Positions 51,649-60,172 of a stretch of 64,000 nt of DNA are shown one piece after another; the first letter of the stretch is position 1; each line of letters starts with the position of its first letter. The notes below the pieces were generated by a model. It was given only the letters and a program-made list of their open reading frames with translations, was not told the origin of the DNA and ran no database searches. The position numbers and the translations under genes are program-made. The stretch lies in assembly GCA_944381485.1 (NCBI GenBank), contig CALWLI010000010.1, positions 62,001-126,000 on the forward strand, read 5' to 3'. Origin of the DNA: an uncultured Lachnospiraceae bacterium. Its GTDB lineage: Bacteria; Bacillota; Clostridia; Lachnospirales; Lachnospiraceae.

Positions 51649-52407
51649 ATGAGATTGGATAAATTTTTGGCTGAATCAGGAAAGGGCACCCGGTCGGAGG
51701 TAAAAAAAATGATCTCAAAGGGGCGGGTCAACCTAAACGGGCTTCTGGTAAAGGATCCTTCTTTCAAAGTTGATCCGGAAAAAGATGTGGTAAAGCTTGA
51801 TGGAGAAACTGTGATATACGCCGCCTTTGAATACTTCATGCTCAATAAGCCTGCAGGTGTGATCTCTGCCTCAAAGGCCGATCTGAGAAATCCTGACGAG
51901 CTGTGTGTCACTGATCTCATAAAGGAGAAGCTCAGGGACGATCTCTTCCCTGTTGGCCGCCTTGACAAGGATACCGTCGGCCTCCTTCTTATAACAAATG
52001 ACGGTGAGCTTGCCCACAGGCTCCTGTCCCCAAAAAGGCATGTGGACAAAACCTACTATGTAAAGCTTTCCTCAGCTGTAAGCCCCGAAGATATCAGTAA
52101 ACTGGAAAAAGGTGTGGATATAGGTGATGATAAGCCCACGCTGCCCTGCCGCATACTTCCCGTCTCAGACACAGGACCGGGGGATGCGAGTATGGGCTCG
52201 GCTTCTCCTTCGGGACGAAGCTTTTATATCACCATACATGAGGGCCGCTTTCATCAGATAAAAAGGATGTTTGCAGCCTGCGGCACAGAGGTCATATACC
52301 TCAAAAGACTTTCCATGGGCAACCTTCTCCTCGATGAGAAACTTGGGGAAGGCGAGTACCGCAGATTGACCTGGGAGGAGCTTTTAGGCTTAAGAGCATG
52401 CAGATAA
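51649..52407 (+). CDS. RsuA-family 16S rRNA pseudouridine synthase
   Basis: A 252-residue RNA-modifying enzyme. An N-terminal S4 domain (MRLDKFLAESGKGTRSEVKK) precedes the catalytic domain with VGRLDKDTVGLLLITNDG, in which the Asp is the nucleophile, and the end motif EGRFHQIKRMFAACG. The ATG at 51649 has AAGGGGG eight bases upstream. It is monocistronic and converges on the pyrophosphatase gene. Confidence 0.94.
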   Translation: MRLDKFLAESGKGTRSEVKKMISKGRVNLNGLLVKDPSFKVDPEKDVVKLDGETVIYAAFEYFMLNKPAGVISASKADLRNPDELCVTDLIKEKLRDDLFPVGRLDKDTVGLLLITNDGELAHRLLSPKRHVDKTYYVKLSSAVSPEDISKLEKGVDIGDDKPTLPCRILPVSDTGPGDASMGSASPSGRSFYITIHEGRFHQIKRMFAACGTEVIYLKRLSMGNLLLDEKLGEGEYRRLTWEELLGLRACR

Positions 52408-52412
52408 AAAGC

Positions 52413-52447
52413 CCCCGTTTTCAGTTTGTTCATCACTGAAAGCGGGG
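52413..52447 (-). terminator. Terminator of the family II pyrophosphatase gene
   Basis: Arms CCCCGCTTTCAGT and ACTGAAAACGGGG (minus strand, one G-U pair) with a 9-base loop, followed by GCTTTTTATC. It lies 60 bases after the stop and directly behind the converging pseudouridine synthase gene, so it may serve both. Confidence 0.8.
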
Positions 52448-52505
52448 ACTTGCTGTTTATATTCTGATTTCAGTCCGAATATTTTTATTGAGTTTAGCAA
52501 GCTTT

Positions 52506-54215
52506 TTACTGCTGCTGCAGCTCCGCCACTATGACAGGCACAAGCTGCTTCTTTCTTGAAACAACTCCCTGAAGGTGGAGCACGTCGTTTTCAGCCTTTA
52601 CGTTAAAGGCTTCCTCCGCCAATGAGGCAGAGTCCTTGCCGCAGCATATCAGCTCCGAGCTCTCGTTGAGTATACCTGTGAGCATGAAAAACAGCATGTC
52701 TATCTTCATGTCCTTCAAAGTCCTGTCCATAAAGGGCTTGAGTTTTTCTATTATCTCAGGGAAGTCTCCCTCGTTCATAGAGTTGATCTGTCCCACTCCG
52801 AAGCTTATATCGCTGACATTGAATTTCTTGAAATCCTGGAAGAATATCTCCTCCGCGCTCTTTTTCTTTAAATTGCTTCCGGCATTGAACATCTCTCTCG
52901 CAAAGGCCTTCAGATCCTTTATGCCCGCCTTTTCCGCCAGCTCGTAGGCCGCATCCATATCCTCCTTGGTGCAGGTAGGTGAGCGGAACATAAGTGTGTC
53001 TGATATGATGGCCGAACACAGAAGTCCCGCCATGTCCGAGGGAATATCCACTCCCGCCTCGGCGTAGAGTTTTTTTACTATGGTAGCTGTGCATCCTAAA
53101 GGCTGACATCTGAAGTAAACCGGTGAGGAGGTCTCTATGGTCCCCAGCCTGTGATGGTCTATTATCTCCAATATATCCGCACTGTCCGCGCCGTCCACCG
53201 CCTGGCCCAGCTCGTTGTGATCTATAAGTATCAGCTGCTTCCTGTGAAGATTCAAAAGGTTTCGTCTGGATATCATTCCCACATATTTCCCGTGGACATC
53301 CACTATAGGGAAATCTCTGAACCTTCTCTTTGCCATCACCTCTCTCGCCTCCTCAACGCTCTCCTCCGTCTCGAAGGTCACCAGGTTTTCCTTGCACATA
53401 AAATGGCTTATGGGCATGGACTGGTTAAGGAGCCTCGCTGTCGTGTAGGTATCATAAGGTGTGGTTATGACTATACACTTATTCTCCCCCGCTATCTTCC
53501 TTATGGTCTTTGAGACCACAGCCCCCTCGCATACTATAATGCAGCCCGCCTTCATCTCTATGGCGCAGAGCTGGGACTCATATCTGTTTCCGAGGATAAC
53601 TATGTCGTCCTCATTTATATAGTTCTCCATTACATCAGGGTTCGCGGCGGCAATAACCACCTTTCCCTTGGTAATGCAGAAATTCTCATCACCTACCACG
53701 AGCTCTCCCTCAAGAGTCTCCAATATATTCCTGACAGGGGTCTTGGCGGCGCCTATTATGCAGTTGTCATAGACATCCATGTCGGACTCGGCTATGTCGT
53801 TTATGGTTATAATGCCCCTGAGTCTGTCCCCCTCGTCCACTACAGGCAGGGTGACGGTGGATTTCTCCTTCATTATGCTGTAGGCCTTTTTAAGGGATAT
53901 GCCCTCGTCCACTCCCGAGATCTTTTTAAGTTCAATATCCTTTACCTGGGGCTCCACATTTGATATGTAATCCGGCTCCCCCACTCCGAAGTGCTTTAAT
54001 ACAAACTCCGTCTCCTGATTTATGTGTCCGGCTCTCATCGGGATAAAGGAGCGGCTCTCATCCGTCGAGTTTTTGAGATAGGCATAGGCCACAGCCGAGG
54101 CTATAGAGTCAGTGTCAGGGTTTTTGTGTCCCACAACAAAAACTTTTCTTATGTCCGGCTTTTTATCTTCCTTCTTCTTTTTTGACGCTGATTTATTTGT
54201 CTTTTCAGTACTCAT
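52506..54215 (-). CDS. Manganese-dependent inorganic pyrophosphatase with CBS and DRTGG domains
   Basis: Family II pyrophosphatase, 569 residues. The DHH domain has VVGHKNPDTDSIASAV (metal ligands His, Asp) at the N-terminus and continues after an inserted regulatory block with IDHNELGQ and EIIDHHRLG. The insert holds a first CBS domain, a DRTGG domain and a second CBS domain (about residues 75-310), which bind adenine nucleotides as an energy sensor in this family. A DHHA2 domain ends the protein. CAGGTGA precedes the ATG. The flavodiiron gene lies just upstream (14 bases), so the two are cotranscribed. Confidence 0.94.
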   Translation of the reverse strand: MSTEKTNKSASKKKKEDKKPDIRKVFVVGHKNPDTDSIASAVAYAYLKNSTDESRSFIPMRAGHINQETEFVLKHFGVGEPDYISNVEPQVKDIELKKISGVDEGISLKKAYSIMKEKSTVTLPVVDEGDRLRGIITINDIAESDMDVYDNCIIGAAKTPVRNILETLEGELVVGDENFCITKGKVVIAAANPDVMENYINEDDIVILGNRYESQLCAIEMKAGCIIVCEGAVVSKTIRKIAGENKCIVITTPYDTYTTARLLNQSMPISHFMCKENLVTFETEESVEEAREVMAKRRFRDFPIVDVHGKYVGMISRRNLLNLHRKQLILIDHNELGQAVDGADSADILEIIDHHRLGTIETSSPVYFRCQPLGCTATIVKKLYAEAGVDIPSDMAGLLCSAIISDTLMFRSPTCTKEDMDAAYELAEKAGIKDLKAFAREMFNAGSNLKKKSAEEIFFQDFKKFNVSDISFGVGQINSMNEGDFPEIIEKLKPFMDRTLKDMKIDMLFFMLTGILNESSELICCGKDSASLAEEAFNVKAENDVLHLQGVVSRKKQLVPVIVAELQQQ

Positions 54216-54228
54216 AAAATCACCTGAA

Positions 54229-55440
54229 TCACTTTGAAAGTCTTGAGATTATATCGAGGACTACCTCCTCAAGCTCCTCTGTCTGCTCGGAGTTAAGCCT
54301 TGACTTTACGGCAATGGACTTCTCCGACACATCCATATCCTTCATCTCGGAAAGATAGTTCCTCATTATTTTGTCGGACTGGGGAGCCCAGCTTCCGTTT
54401 CCCAAAACCGTAGCCTTTCTTGCGCGGACAGTAAGGTTCTTCATGTCCTCCATAAACTCCGCCATCTTAGGATAGAGCCCGTTATTGTAGGTGGGTGCGG
54501 CAAATACCAGATACTCACATCTGAAGCACTCCGCTATGAGATAGGATTTCTCCGTCTCAGAGACATCGTACACCTTTATATTCTTTACTCCCTTTTCCGC
54601 AAGCCTTGTGGCAAGTATCTCGGCAAGCTCCTTGGTGTTTCCGTACATGGATCCGTAAACTATGAGCACCGAACCCTTGTCCTCCACCCTGTAGGATGAC
54701 CAGATATCATATTTCTCCAAAAACATGGAGATATTTGTCCTCCATACGGGTCCGTGGAGGGGAGCTATCATGGCTATGTCAAGGCCTGACGCCTTTTTAA
54801 GTACCGCCTGTACCTGCTGGCCGTACTTTCCCACTATGTTCGTATAATATCTTCTGGCATCTGTCAGCCAACTTGCGTTGAAGTCAAGCTCATCGTCAAA
54901 GAGATTTCCGTCCAGTGAACCGAAGGTTCCGAAGGCGTCGGCTGAAAACAGTATCCTGTCTGTCTCGTCATAGGTCATCATCACCTCGGGCCAGTGTACC
55001 ATGGGGGCCATAATGAATCTCAGCTTGTGCTTTCCGAGGCTGAGCTCATCTCCCTCCTTGACTGTTATCTTTCTCTCCTCCTCAAGATGCATATTGTAGA
55101 ACTGCTCAAAGATAGTAAAGGTCTTTACATTTCCCACCATCTTGCATTCGGGGTAAAGCTCAAGGACTCTTTTTATACCGCTGCAGTGGTCAGGCTCCAT
55201 GTGGTTTACCACTATATAGTCGGGCTTTGTATCCCCCAGAGTGTAGAGCAGATTGTCCATAAACTGAGGCATAACTCCCTCGTCCGCCGTGTCCAGTATG
55301 GCGGTCTTTTCGTCTTTTATAATATAAGAATTGTATGAGACTCCATGGGGCAGAGGGAAAAGGTTCTCAAAAAGATGGAGCCTTCTGTCGTCCGCTCCCA
55401 CCCATGTAATGTCCTCATTAAGCTTTCTCACAGCCTGCAT
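54229..55440 (-). CDS. FprA-type flavodiiron protein
   Basis: A 403-residue cytoplasmic oxygen or NO reductase that protects anaerobes. The metallo-beta-lactamase-like domain carries the diiron ligands in HMEPDHCSG (about residues 81-89), later MVHWPEVM and FSADAFGTFG, and HGPVW near residue 226. The C-terminal flavodoxin domain begins VLIVYGSMYGNTKELAE and includes the second flavin loop APTYNNGLYP. AAAGGAG precedes the ATG. It leads the pyrophosphatase gene from its own promoter. Confidence 0.95.
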   Translation of the reverse strand: MQAVRKLNEDITWVGADDRRLHLFENLFPLPHGVSYNSYIIKDEKTAILDTADEGVMPQFMDNLLYTLGDTKPDYIVVNHMEPDHCSGIKRVLELYPECKMVGNVKTFTIFEQFYNMHLEEERKITVKEGDELSLGKHKLRFIMAPMVHWPEVMMTYDETDRILFSADAFGTFGSLDGNLFDDELDFNASWLTDARRYYTNIVGKYGQQVQAVLKKASGLDIAMIAPLHGPVWRTNISMFLEKYDIWSSYRVEDKGSVLIVYGSMYGNTKELAEILATRLAEKGVKNIKVYDVSETEKSYLIAECFRCEYLVFAAPTYNNGLYPKMAEFMEDMKNLTVRARKATVLGNGSWAPQSDKIMRNYLSEMKDMDVSEKSIAVKSRLNSEQTEELEEVVLDIISRLSK

Positions 55441-55478
55441 AAGTAAGTGACTCCTTTCAAAAATGTGAATTCTTAAAT

Positions 55479-55507
55479 ATTATATTATCTTTTCATTAAT
55501 TGTCCAA
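55479..55507 (-). promoter_or_regulatory. Promoter of the flavodiiron-pyrophosphatase operon
   Basis: TTGGAC (55502-55507) and TATAAT (55479-55484) on the minus strand with 17-base spacing, about 39 bases ahead of the ATG. Confidence 0.7.
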
Positions 55508-55593
55508 CGGTCAGATGAAACAAATTTCTTATTTTGCTTAAAAATACAAGAACAAATATTTTATGCCACCCTGATATTTTTATTAACAATATA

Positions 55594-55621
55594 TTGACAG
55601 TCTGCTTTTAAGCAATATACT
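55594..55621 (+). promoter_or_regulatory. Promoter of the adhesin-sortase locus
   Basis: TTGACA (55594-55599) and TATACT (55616-55621) with 16-base spacing. The expected start near 55628 is only a few bases before the hairpin at 55632-55654. Confidence 0.65.
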
Positions 55622-55631
55622 TACTTATTAT

Positions 55632-55659
55632 ATATACAGGAGCCCCCTGTATATTTTTT
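55632..55659 (+). promoter_or_regulatory. Terminator-like hairpin at the 5' end of the adhesin transcript
   Basis: Perfect 9-bp stem ATATACAGG/CCTGTATAT with a 5-base loop, followed by TTTTTG. It sits between the predicted transcript start and the AAAGGA ribosome binding site (about 55666). It could protect the mRNA 5' end or act as a very early attenuator. No gene ends upstream on this strand, so it is not a normal terminator. Confidence 0.6.
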
Positions 55660-55679
55660 GCGATGAAAGGAATTTTTAA

Positions 55680-56621
55680 ATGAAGATAAGTAAAAAGCTC
55701 TTAAGCGGACTTCTCTGCATGTCTGTCCTGTTTTCCGCCTGTCCTTCAACAGGCTTTGCCGAGGAGATAAAAGCATTTCCCGAGGAGGGGCTCTGCGAGC
55801 ATCATCCGAAGCATGATGAAAGCTGCGGATATACCGAGGGTATTCCAGGCACTCCCTGCAAATATGAATGCGAGATCTGCGATGCCCTTGAGGAACAGCT
55901 TGAAAAAGAAGCTGATCTTCTCTTTTCAGATGTCGTTGAAACAGATCAGGTTTATCTCTATGAGGAAGAGCCTGATAAGGGTGGGGAGCCTGTTGAAAGC
56001 GGAGATCTTTTAAAAGATCCCGACACTCTGTATCTTGATTACATATTTGACATAAACTCAGGGGATATAGGTAGAATAAATACCGAGCTTTCCTATACTG
56101 TTCCTGTGCCTGAGGGCCTTAAAATAACAGGAAGTGGCAGTGAAGAGCTGAAGCTTGAGGGAACGGATACAGTCTTTGCAGAGCTACAGTGGAGCGAAGG
56201 CAAGGTGAGCATCCGTTTTAACAATAATATACATGATTTTGAGAGTATAAATGATTGCTATTTCTATTTTCCCTGTGCCTTTGACAAGGATAGTGCCAAG
56301 CCTTGTGATGACGAGGAAAATCGCTATTTATTAAGTTTCATAGATGGAAGCAGTATAATCGTCGGCCTTGAGGATGAGGAGGTGACCGAGGTTAAGGCCA
56401 CCTTGAAAAAGGAGGTCTCTCCTGATGCTAACGATCCCGAGATACTTAACCGGAAGATAATATACACACCATATCAAAATACTGAGAAAACCGACTTTGA
56501 GATAAGAGACCGGCTTGGCGAAGGACTTATACCCCTTTTCCTTAATGATGACGGGTCAGGAGTCAATAAAGATGCTGTAAAGTTTATAGAGAAGACATCA
56601 GGATCAATGACTTTGACATAA
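55680..56621 (+). CDS. Surface adhesin, N-terminal fragment (gene broken by a frameshift)
   Basis: First part of a large cell-wall protein, 313 codons as read. A signal peptide (basic MKISKK, then a hydrophobic core to FAEE near residue 30) is followed by a Cys/His segment CEHHPKHDESCGY and PCKYEC, a pattern seen in many clostridial surface proteins, then a beta-rich domain. From about codon 302 the frame departs and stops at 56621, while the next frame continues without a break from 56583. Restoring one G after 56582 would give VKVYREDIRINDFDISYD, a very typical adhesin domain boundary. As it stands, the product would be secreted without the wall anchor. Confidence 0.85.
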   Translation: MKISKKLLSGLLCMSVLFSACPSTGFAEEIKAFPEEGLCEHHPKHDESCGYTEGIPGTPCKYECEICDALEEQLEKEADLLFSDVVETDQVYLYEEEPDKGGEPVESGDLLKDPDTLYLDYIFDINSGDIGRINTELSYTVPVPEGLKITGSGSEELKLEGTDTVFAELQWSEGKVSIRFNNNIHDFESINDCYFYFPCAFDKDSAKPCDDEENRYLLSFIDGSSIIVGLEDEEVTEVKATLKKEVSPDANDPEILNRKIIYTPYQNTEKTDFEIRDRLGEGLIPLFLNDDGSGVNKDAVKFIEKTSGSMTLT

Positions 56622-56647
56622 GCTATGACAGTGAGACGAGGACACTT

Positions 56648-59600
56648 GTGATCTCCGGTTTGGGTGAGGAGGCTTCGACAGCTACTGTTGATATAAGCTA
56701 CTCCACCCGTATAGAAAAGGAGCTACTGCTCCCCTCCCGCGAGTCTGAGGGAGGAGCTACTTCCCCCGTAAATAAGGGCGGCACTGTTGAAAACTCTGCG
56801 GCCCTCTTCGGAAAAAATGAGGGGGATGATGAGCTGTCCGATCTGAACATAGTGGCAGAGGAAGAATATACTGTCCCCGAGATAACTTATCTCGAAAAGT
56901 CTGTGGAAAAGCTTGATGCGGACGGCCGTATCCTTAAGTGGACTGTCACTGTGGACAGAGGAGTGATACCTGCAGGTACCGATATCACGCTTTCCGATAC
57001 CCTGCCTGAGTCTCTGGAGCTTATTAATACTGATGCTTCCCCTGCTGAAGCTCCTACGCTTAACGGAAATCCTGTCACTTTGGCTCTCAATGCCGATAGG
57101 ACCTTCTCTCTTAGCCTTGATGAAGATAATTTTAACGAAGATGGCAAGGCAGTGCTTAGCTACTGCACCAAGGTAAAGGAGGAGTACTATGAGAACGGCG
57201 AGAACCTTGGCTCAAACATCGCTAAGCTTGACTTTCAAATAGAAGGCACAGGCTATAGTCCGCAGGTAAGCCTTGATCTTGGGCAGTCCGGCGTAGGCGC
57301 CTCCAGGCTTGTAAAGACAAATGCAGGCTTCGGAGAAAATAAAAAGTATCTGCCTCATGAGCGCAGTGTGCAGTGGAAGTTCAGCTTAAACCCCCACAAG
57401 GCTTATCTTCGCTCGGCCTCACTCACAGATCCCCTCGGTAATGCAGGAGAAGATCTCGGCTGTAAGGGAAAGTTGGAAGATCACGGCAAAGGCCTCTCCC
57501 TTAACAGTGATTATAAAATAACTGTGGAGTTTTCAGGAGACTATAACGGAAACATAAAGATAGCTCCCGATGAGCTTAAGTCTTTGTATGAGATAAAAGA
57601 CAACAGTGAAGGAATCCGGTCAACTGTTGGCGTGCCTAATGGCCGCTCCCTCCTTAGGTTAATAAGCGGGGGAAATGATGAACTTAGCTTTACTTTTGGA
57701 GAGATAGGAAAGACTTCCGTTTCGGTAGGTTATGTGACAGTTGTAAATGATCCCTGCATCTTTGCCGCAAACAGCAGCTTTGAGATAACAAATACAGTCT
57801 ACGGAGAAGCCTCATTCGGAAAGGATAATACTTCCGAAGATGCCCGCCTCTCCTCCTCTGCCACAGCTCCTGTGACAAGCCCCATACTTAAGAAAAAGGA
57901 GCCGATATACAACTATGATACAGGCCTTGTCACCTGGTCTATAGATGTAAATGAGGCGGGGCTTCCTCTTAGTGACCTTGTAATAACAGACCGGCTTGCC
58001 GAAGGCTTAAGCTATAAGGATGGAAGCCTTAGGATCACTCCTTATGATGGGGCTTCAGGTCTTGTTGCAGCCTGGGATGAGACAAAAGCTGAGCTCAAGA
58101 TAAAAATCGAAAGCCTTAATGAAAAGGCCACACTAAGCTTTTCTGCCGAAGCGGATCCTGAGCTTTTGGGCTTTAAAGGAGCCGGAGATGTAAAGCTTAC
58201 AAACACAGTATCTATGGAGGGCGAGGCCTTTGATAAGCCTTTTGAGCCTGTATACTCCACTGCGGAAAAGACCGTCACAAACCATGGACTTACAAAGCAC
58301 GGAGCCTTGGATGAGGATGATGAACAGATAGATTACAGCACAGTGATAAATCCCTTCAGAATAGATTTGGAGAATGCATCCATAACAGACTTTCTTCCTG
58401 AGGGCCTAAGGGTGGATCTTTACAGCATAGAGCTGTCAAAGGCAGCTGTGACAGGAGACACAGGCAGCAATGCTGAACCCACAGCCACAGTTGAAGCTAA
58501 GGTCCCCTCTGAGCTTTGGAGCGTCTCTTCCGACCCCAAGGCAAATACATTTACCGTATTCCTACCCGACGGAAGAGATTCCTACCTGCTCAGCTACTCT
58601 GCCGACATATTGGATCCTTCGGATGAGCGTACTTACACAAACCGCATCGCCTTTAACGGGGAGATGAGCAGCATGGGCGGCCCCGAATCAGATGCCTTAA
58701 AGGTAAACGGAGGCGGTGGAGGCGGCGGTGGAACCGCATCCTCCCTCAAAAAAGGCAGCATTACTGTAAAAAAGGCTGATGAAGACGGCTTAAGCCTTCC
58801 CGGAGCAGGCTTTATACTCTATCAGTGGGATGAGGAAAAAGAAAGCCGCGGCCTTGCTGTGGCAGCAGGAAAAACTGACGCAAAGGGTGAGCTGGTATTT
58901 TCTTCTCTTAGGACCGGAAGATGCTATGAGCTGGTGGAGGATGAAGTCCCTGCAGGCTATGAAGAAAAATATGTTTTAAAGGGAGATACAGGAGCTGATC
59001 TCTTTTGGAATGAAGACGGAAACCTTGTCGTAAGGCCTGATACGGATGAGCGCCATATTGAACTTGAGCTCGTCAACAGGCTCAGCAAGGGCTCCGTAGG
59101 TTTTCAGGTGGTAAATGAATATGATACTCCCCTTCCCGGAACCGAGTTCACCATATATGAAGATAAGGATTGCACAAAGCCCATAGGCACAGCGGTTTCC
59201 GATGAATCAGGAAAGATAATATTTGAGGATCTCCCCTACAATGACGGGGATCCCTACTACATAAAGCAGACAAAACCTGCAAATGATAATTACGAGCTGC
59301 CTGATACGATATACTCCGTCACCATAGGAAAAGACGGCATCCCCTCCTCTGTCACTGAGGAAGGCTCCTCTGCAGGAAGCGCTGTCACTCAGGTGGTAAA
59401 TCAGCAAAAGAAAGATGCCGAAAAGGGAAGTCTCCTGATCATAAAGACCGACAGCAAAGATACCGTAAAAAAGCCTTCCGGAGCGGAATTTGCTCTGTAT
59501 GAAAACAGAGATCTGTCCGGAGAAGCTTTAAGTATTAAGACTACAGACAAGGAAGGAAAGGCTGTATTTGACGGTATAACTACGGACAGGACCTTTTGGC

Positions 59601-60172
59601 TTAAGGAGACAAAGGCTCCCTCAGGCTATATTTTGGACGAGGAGCCTGTAGAAATACTGATCTCCTCATCCTCAGATCCCTGTATTCTTGAATTGGAGTT
59701 TATAAATGTTAAGCGTGACAGCGGAGGCGGGCACGGAGGCGCAGGAGGAAGCGGAGGACACAGCGGCGGAAGCTCAGGCCCCGGAGGAAGTGCGGTCATA
59801 ATAATACCTGACGGTCAGAGCGGCCGGGTCTCTTACCCCACAGATCCCTCAGTCACTCCTGAGGAGAAAAAGGATGCGGCCAAAGCCGATCCCGGAATCA
59901 ATAACAGCCCCACAGCAGACGGGGCAGGTGATCCTGACAGCTCTGAGAGCTCTGAGCTTTCTTCAGGTGATTCTTACTCAGCTTCAGTTTCAGGGGGAAA
60001 GAACAATGATTCAAGCCCTGTCTCGGCAAACAGGGATATCCCCAAGACAGGGGATAACACTCTCCCGCTTGCTCTGGTGTTTGTAGTGTCAGGCGCTGTA
60101 CTTGTCTCCATGACAGTATATGTTTTCTTAGTAAGAGGTAAACGTGAAAAAAGGAAGGACTTTAATTTTTAA
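56648..60172 (+). CDS. Surface adhesin, C-terminal part with SpaA-type domains and LPXTG-like anchor
   Basis: The remaining 1174 or more codons of the broken adhesin; the frame is open from 56583, and the GTG at 56648 is only the first usable start, with no convincing ribosome binding site. It holds several DUF11/isopeptide-type beta modules with repeated LSDTLPESL, ITDRLAEGL and ITDFLPEGL phrases (about the first 680 residues), then three SpaA/Cna-B prealbumin-like domains, each opening with KGS and closing with ETKAPSGY-like Glu motifs, a Gly/Ser-rich linker, the sorting motif IPKTG, a membrane helix and the basic tail RGKREKRK. The motif serves the overlapping sortase. Intact, the fusion would be about 1497 residues. 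Confidence 0.85.
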   Translation: MISGLGEEASTATVDISYSTRIEKELLLPSRESEGGATSPVNKGGTVENSAALFGKNEGDDELSDLNIVAEEEYTVPEITYLEKSVEKLDADGRILKWTVTVDRGVIPAGTDITLSDTLPESLELINTDASPAEAPTLNGNPVTLALNADRTFSLSLDEDNFNEDGKAVLSYCTKVKEEYYENGENLGSNIAKLDFQIEGTGYSPQVSLDLGQSGVGASRLVKTNAGFGENKKYLPHERSVQWKFSLNPHKAYLRSASLTDPLGNAGEDLGCKGKLEDHGKGLSLNSDYKITVEFSGDYNGNIKIAPDELKSLYEIKDNSEGIRSTVGVPNGRSLLRLISGGNDELSFTFGEIGKTSVSVGYVTVVNDPCIFAANSSFEITNTVYGEASFGKDNTSEDARLSSSATAPVTSPILKKKEPIYNYDTGLVTWSIDVNEAGLPLSDLVITDRLAEGLSYKDGSLRITPYDGASGLVAAWDETKAELKIKIESLNEKATLSFSAEADPELLGFKGAGDVKLTNTVSMEGEAFDKPFEPVYSTAEKTVTNHGLTKHGALDEDDEQIDYSTVINPFRIDLENASITDFLPEGLRVDLYSIELSKAAVTGDTGSNAEPTATVEAKVPSELWSVSSDPKANTFTVFLPDGRDSYLLSYSADILDPSDERTYTNRIAFNGEMSSMGGPESDALKVNGGGGGGGGTASSLKKGSITVKKADEDGLSLPGAGFILYQWDEEKESRGLAVAAGKTDAKGELVFSSLRTGRCYELVEDEVPAGYEEKYVLKGDTGADLFWNEDGNLVVRPDTDERHIELELVNRLSKGSVGFQVVNEYDTPLPGTEFTIYEDKDCTKPIGTAVSDESGKIIFEDLPYNDGDPYYIKQTKPANDNYELPDTIYSVTIGKDGIPSSVTEEGSSAGSAVTQVVNQQKKDAEKGSLLIIKTDSKDTVKKPSGAEFALYENRDLSGEALSIKTTDKEGKAVFDGITTDRTFWLKETKAPSGYILDEEPVEILISSSSDPCILELEFINVKRDSGGGHGGAGGSGGHSGGSSGPGGSAVIIIPDGQSGRVSYPTDPSVTPEEKKDAAKADPGINNSPTADGAGDPDSSESSELSSGDSYSASVSGGKNNDSSPVSANRDIPKTGDNTLPLALVFVVSGAVLVSMTVYVFLVRGKREKRKDFNF

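Noticed and set aside
56575-56625. Programmed -1 frameshift in the adhesin gene
   Set aside because: No X XXY YYZ heptamer with a following pseudoknot is visible; a one-base deletion explains the sequence better.
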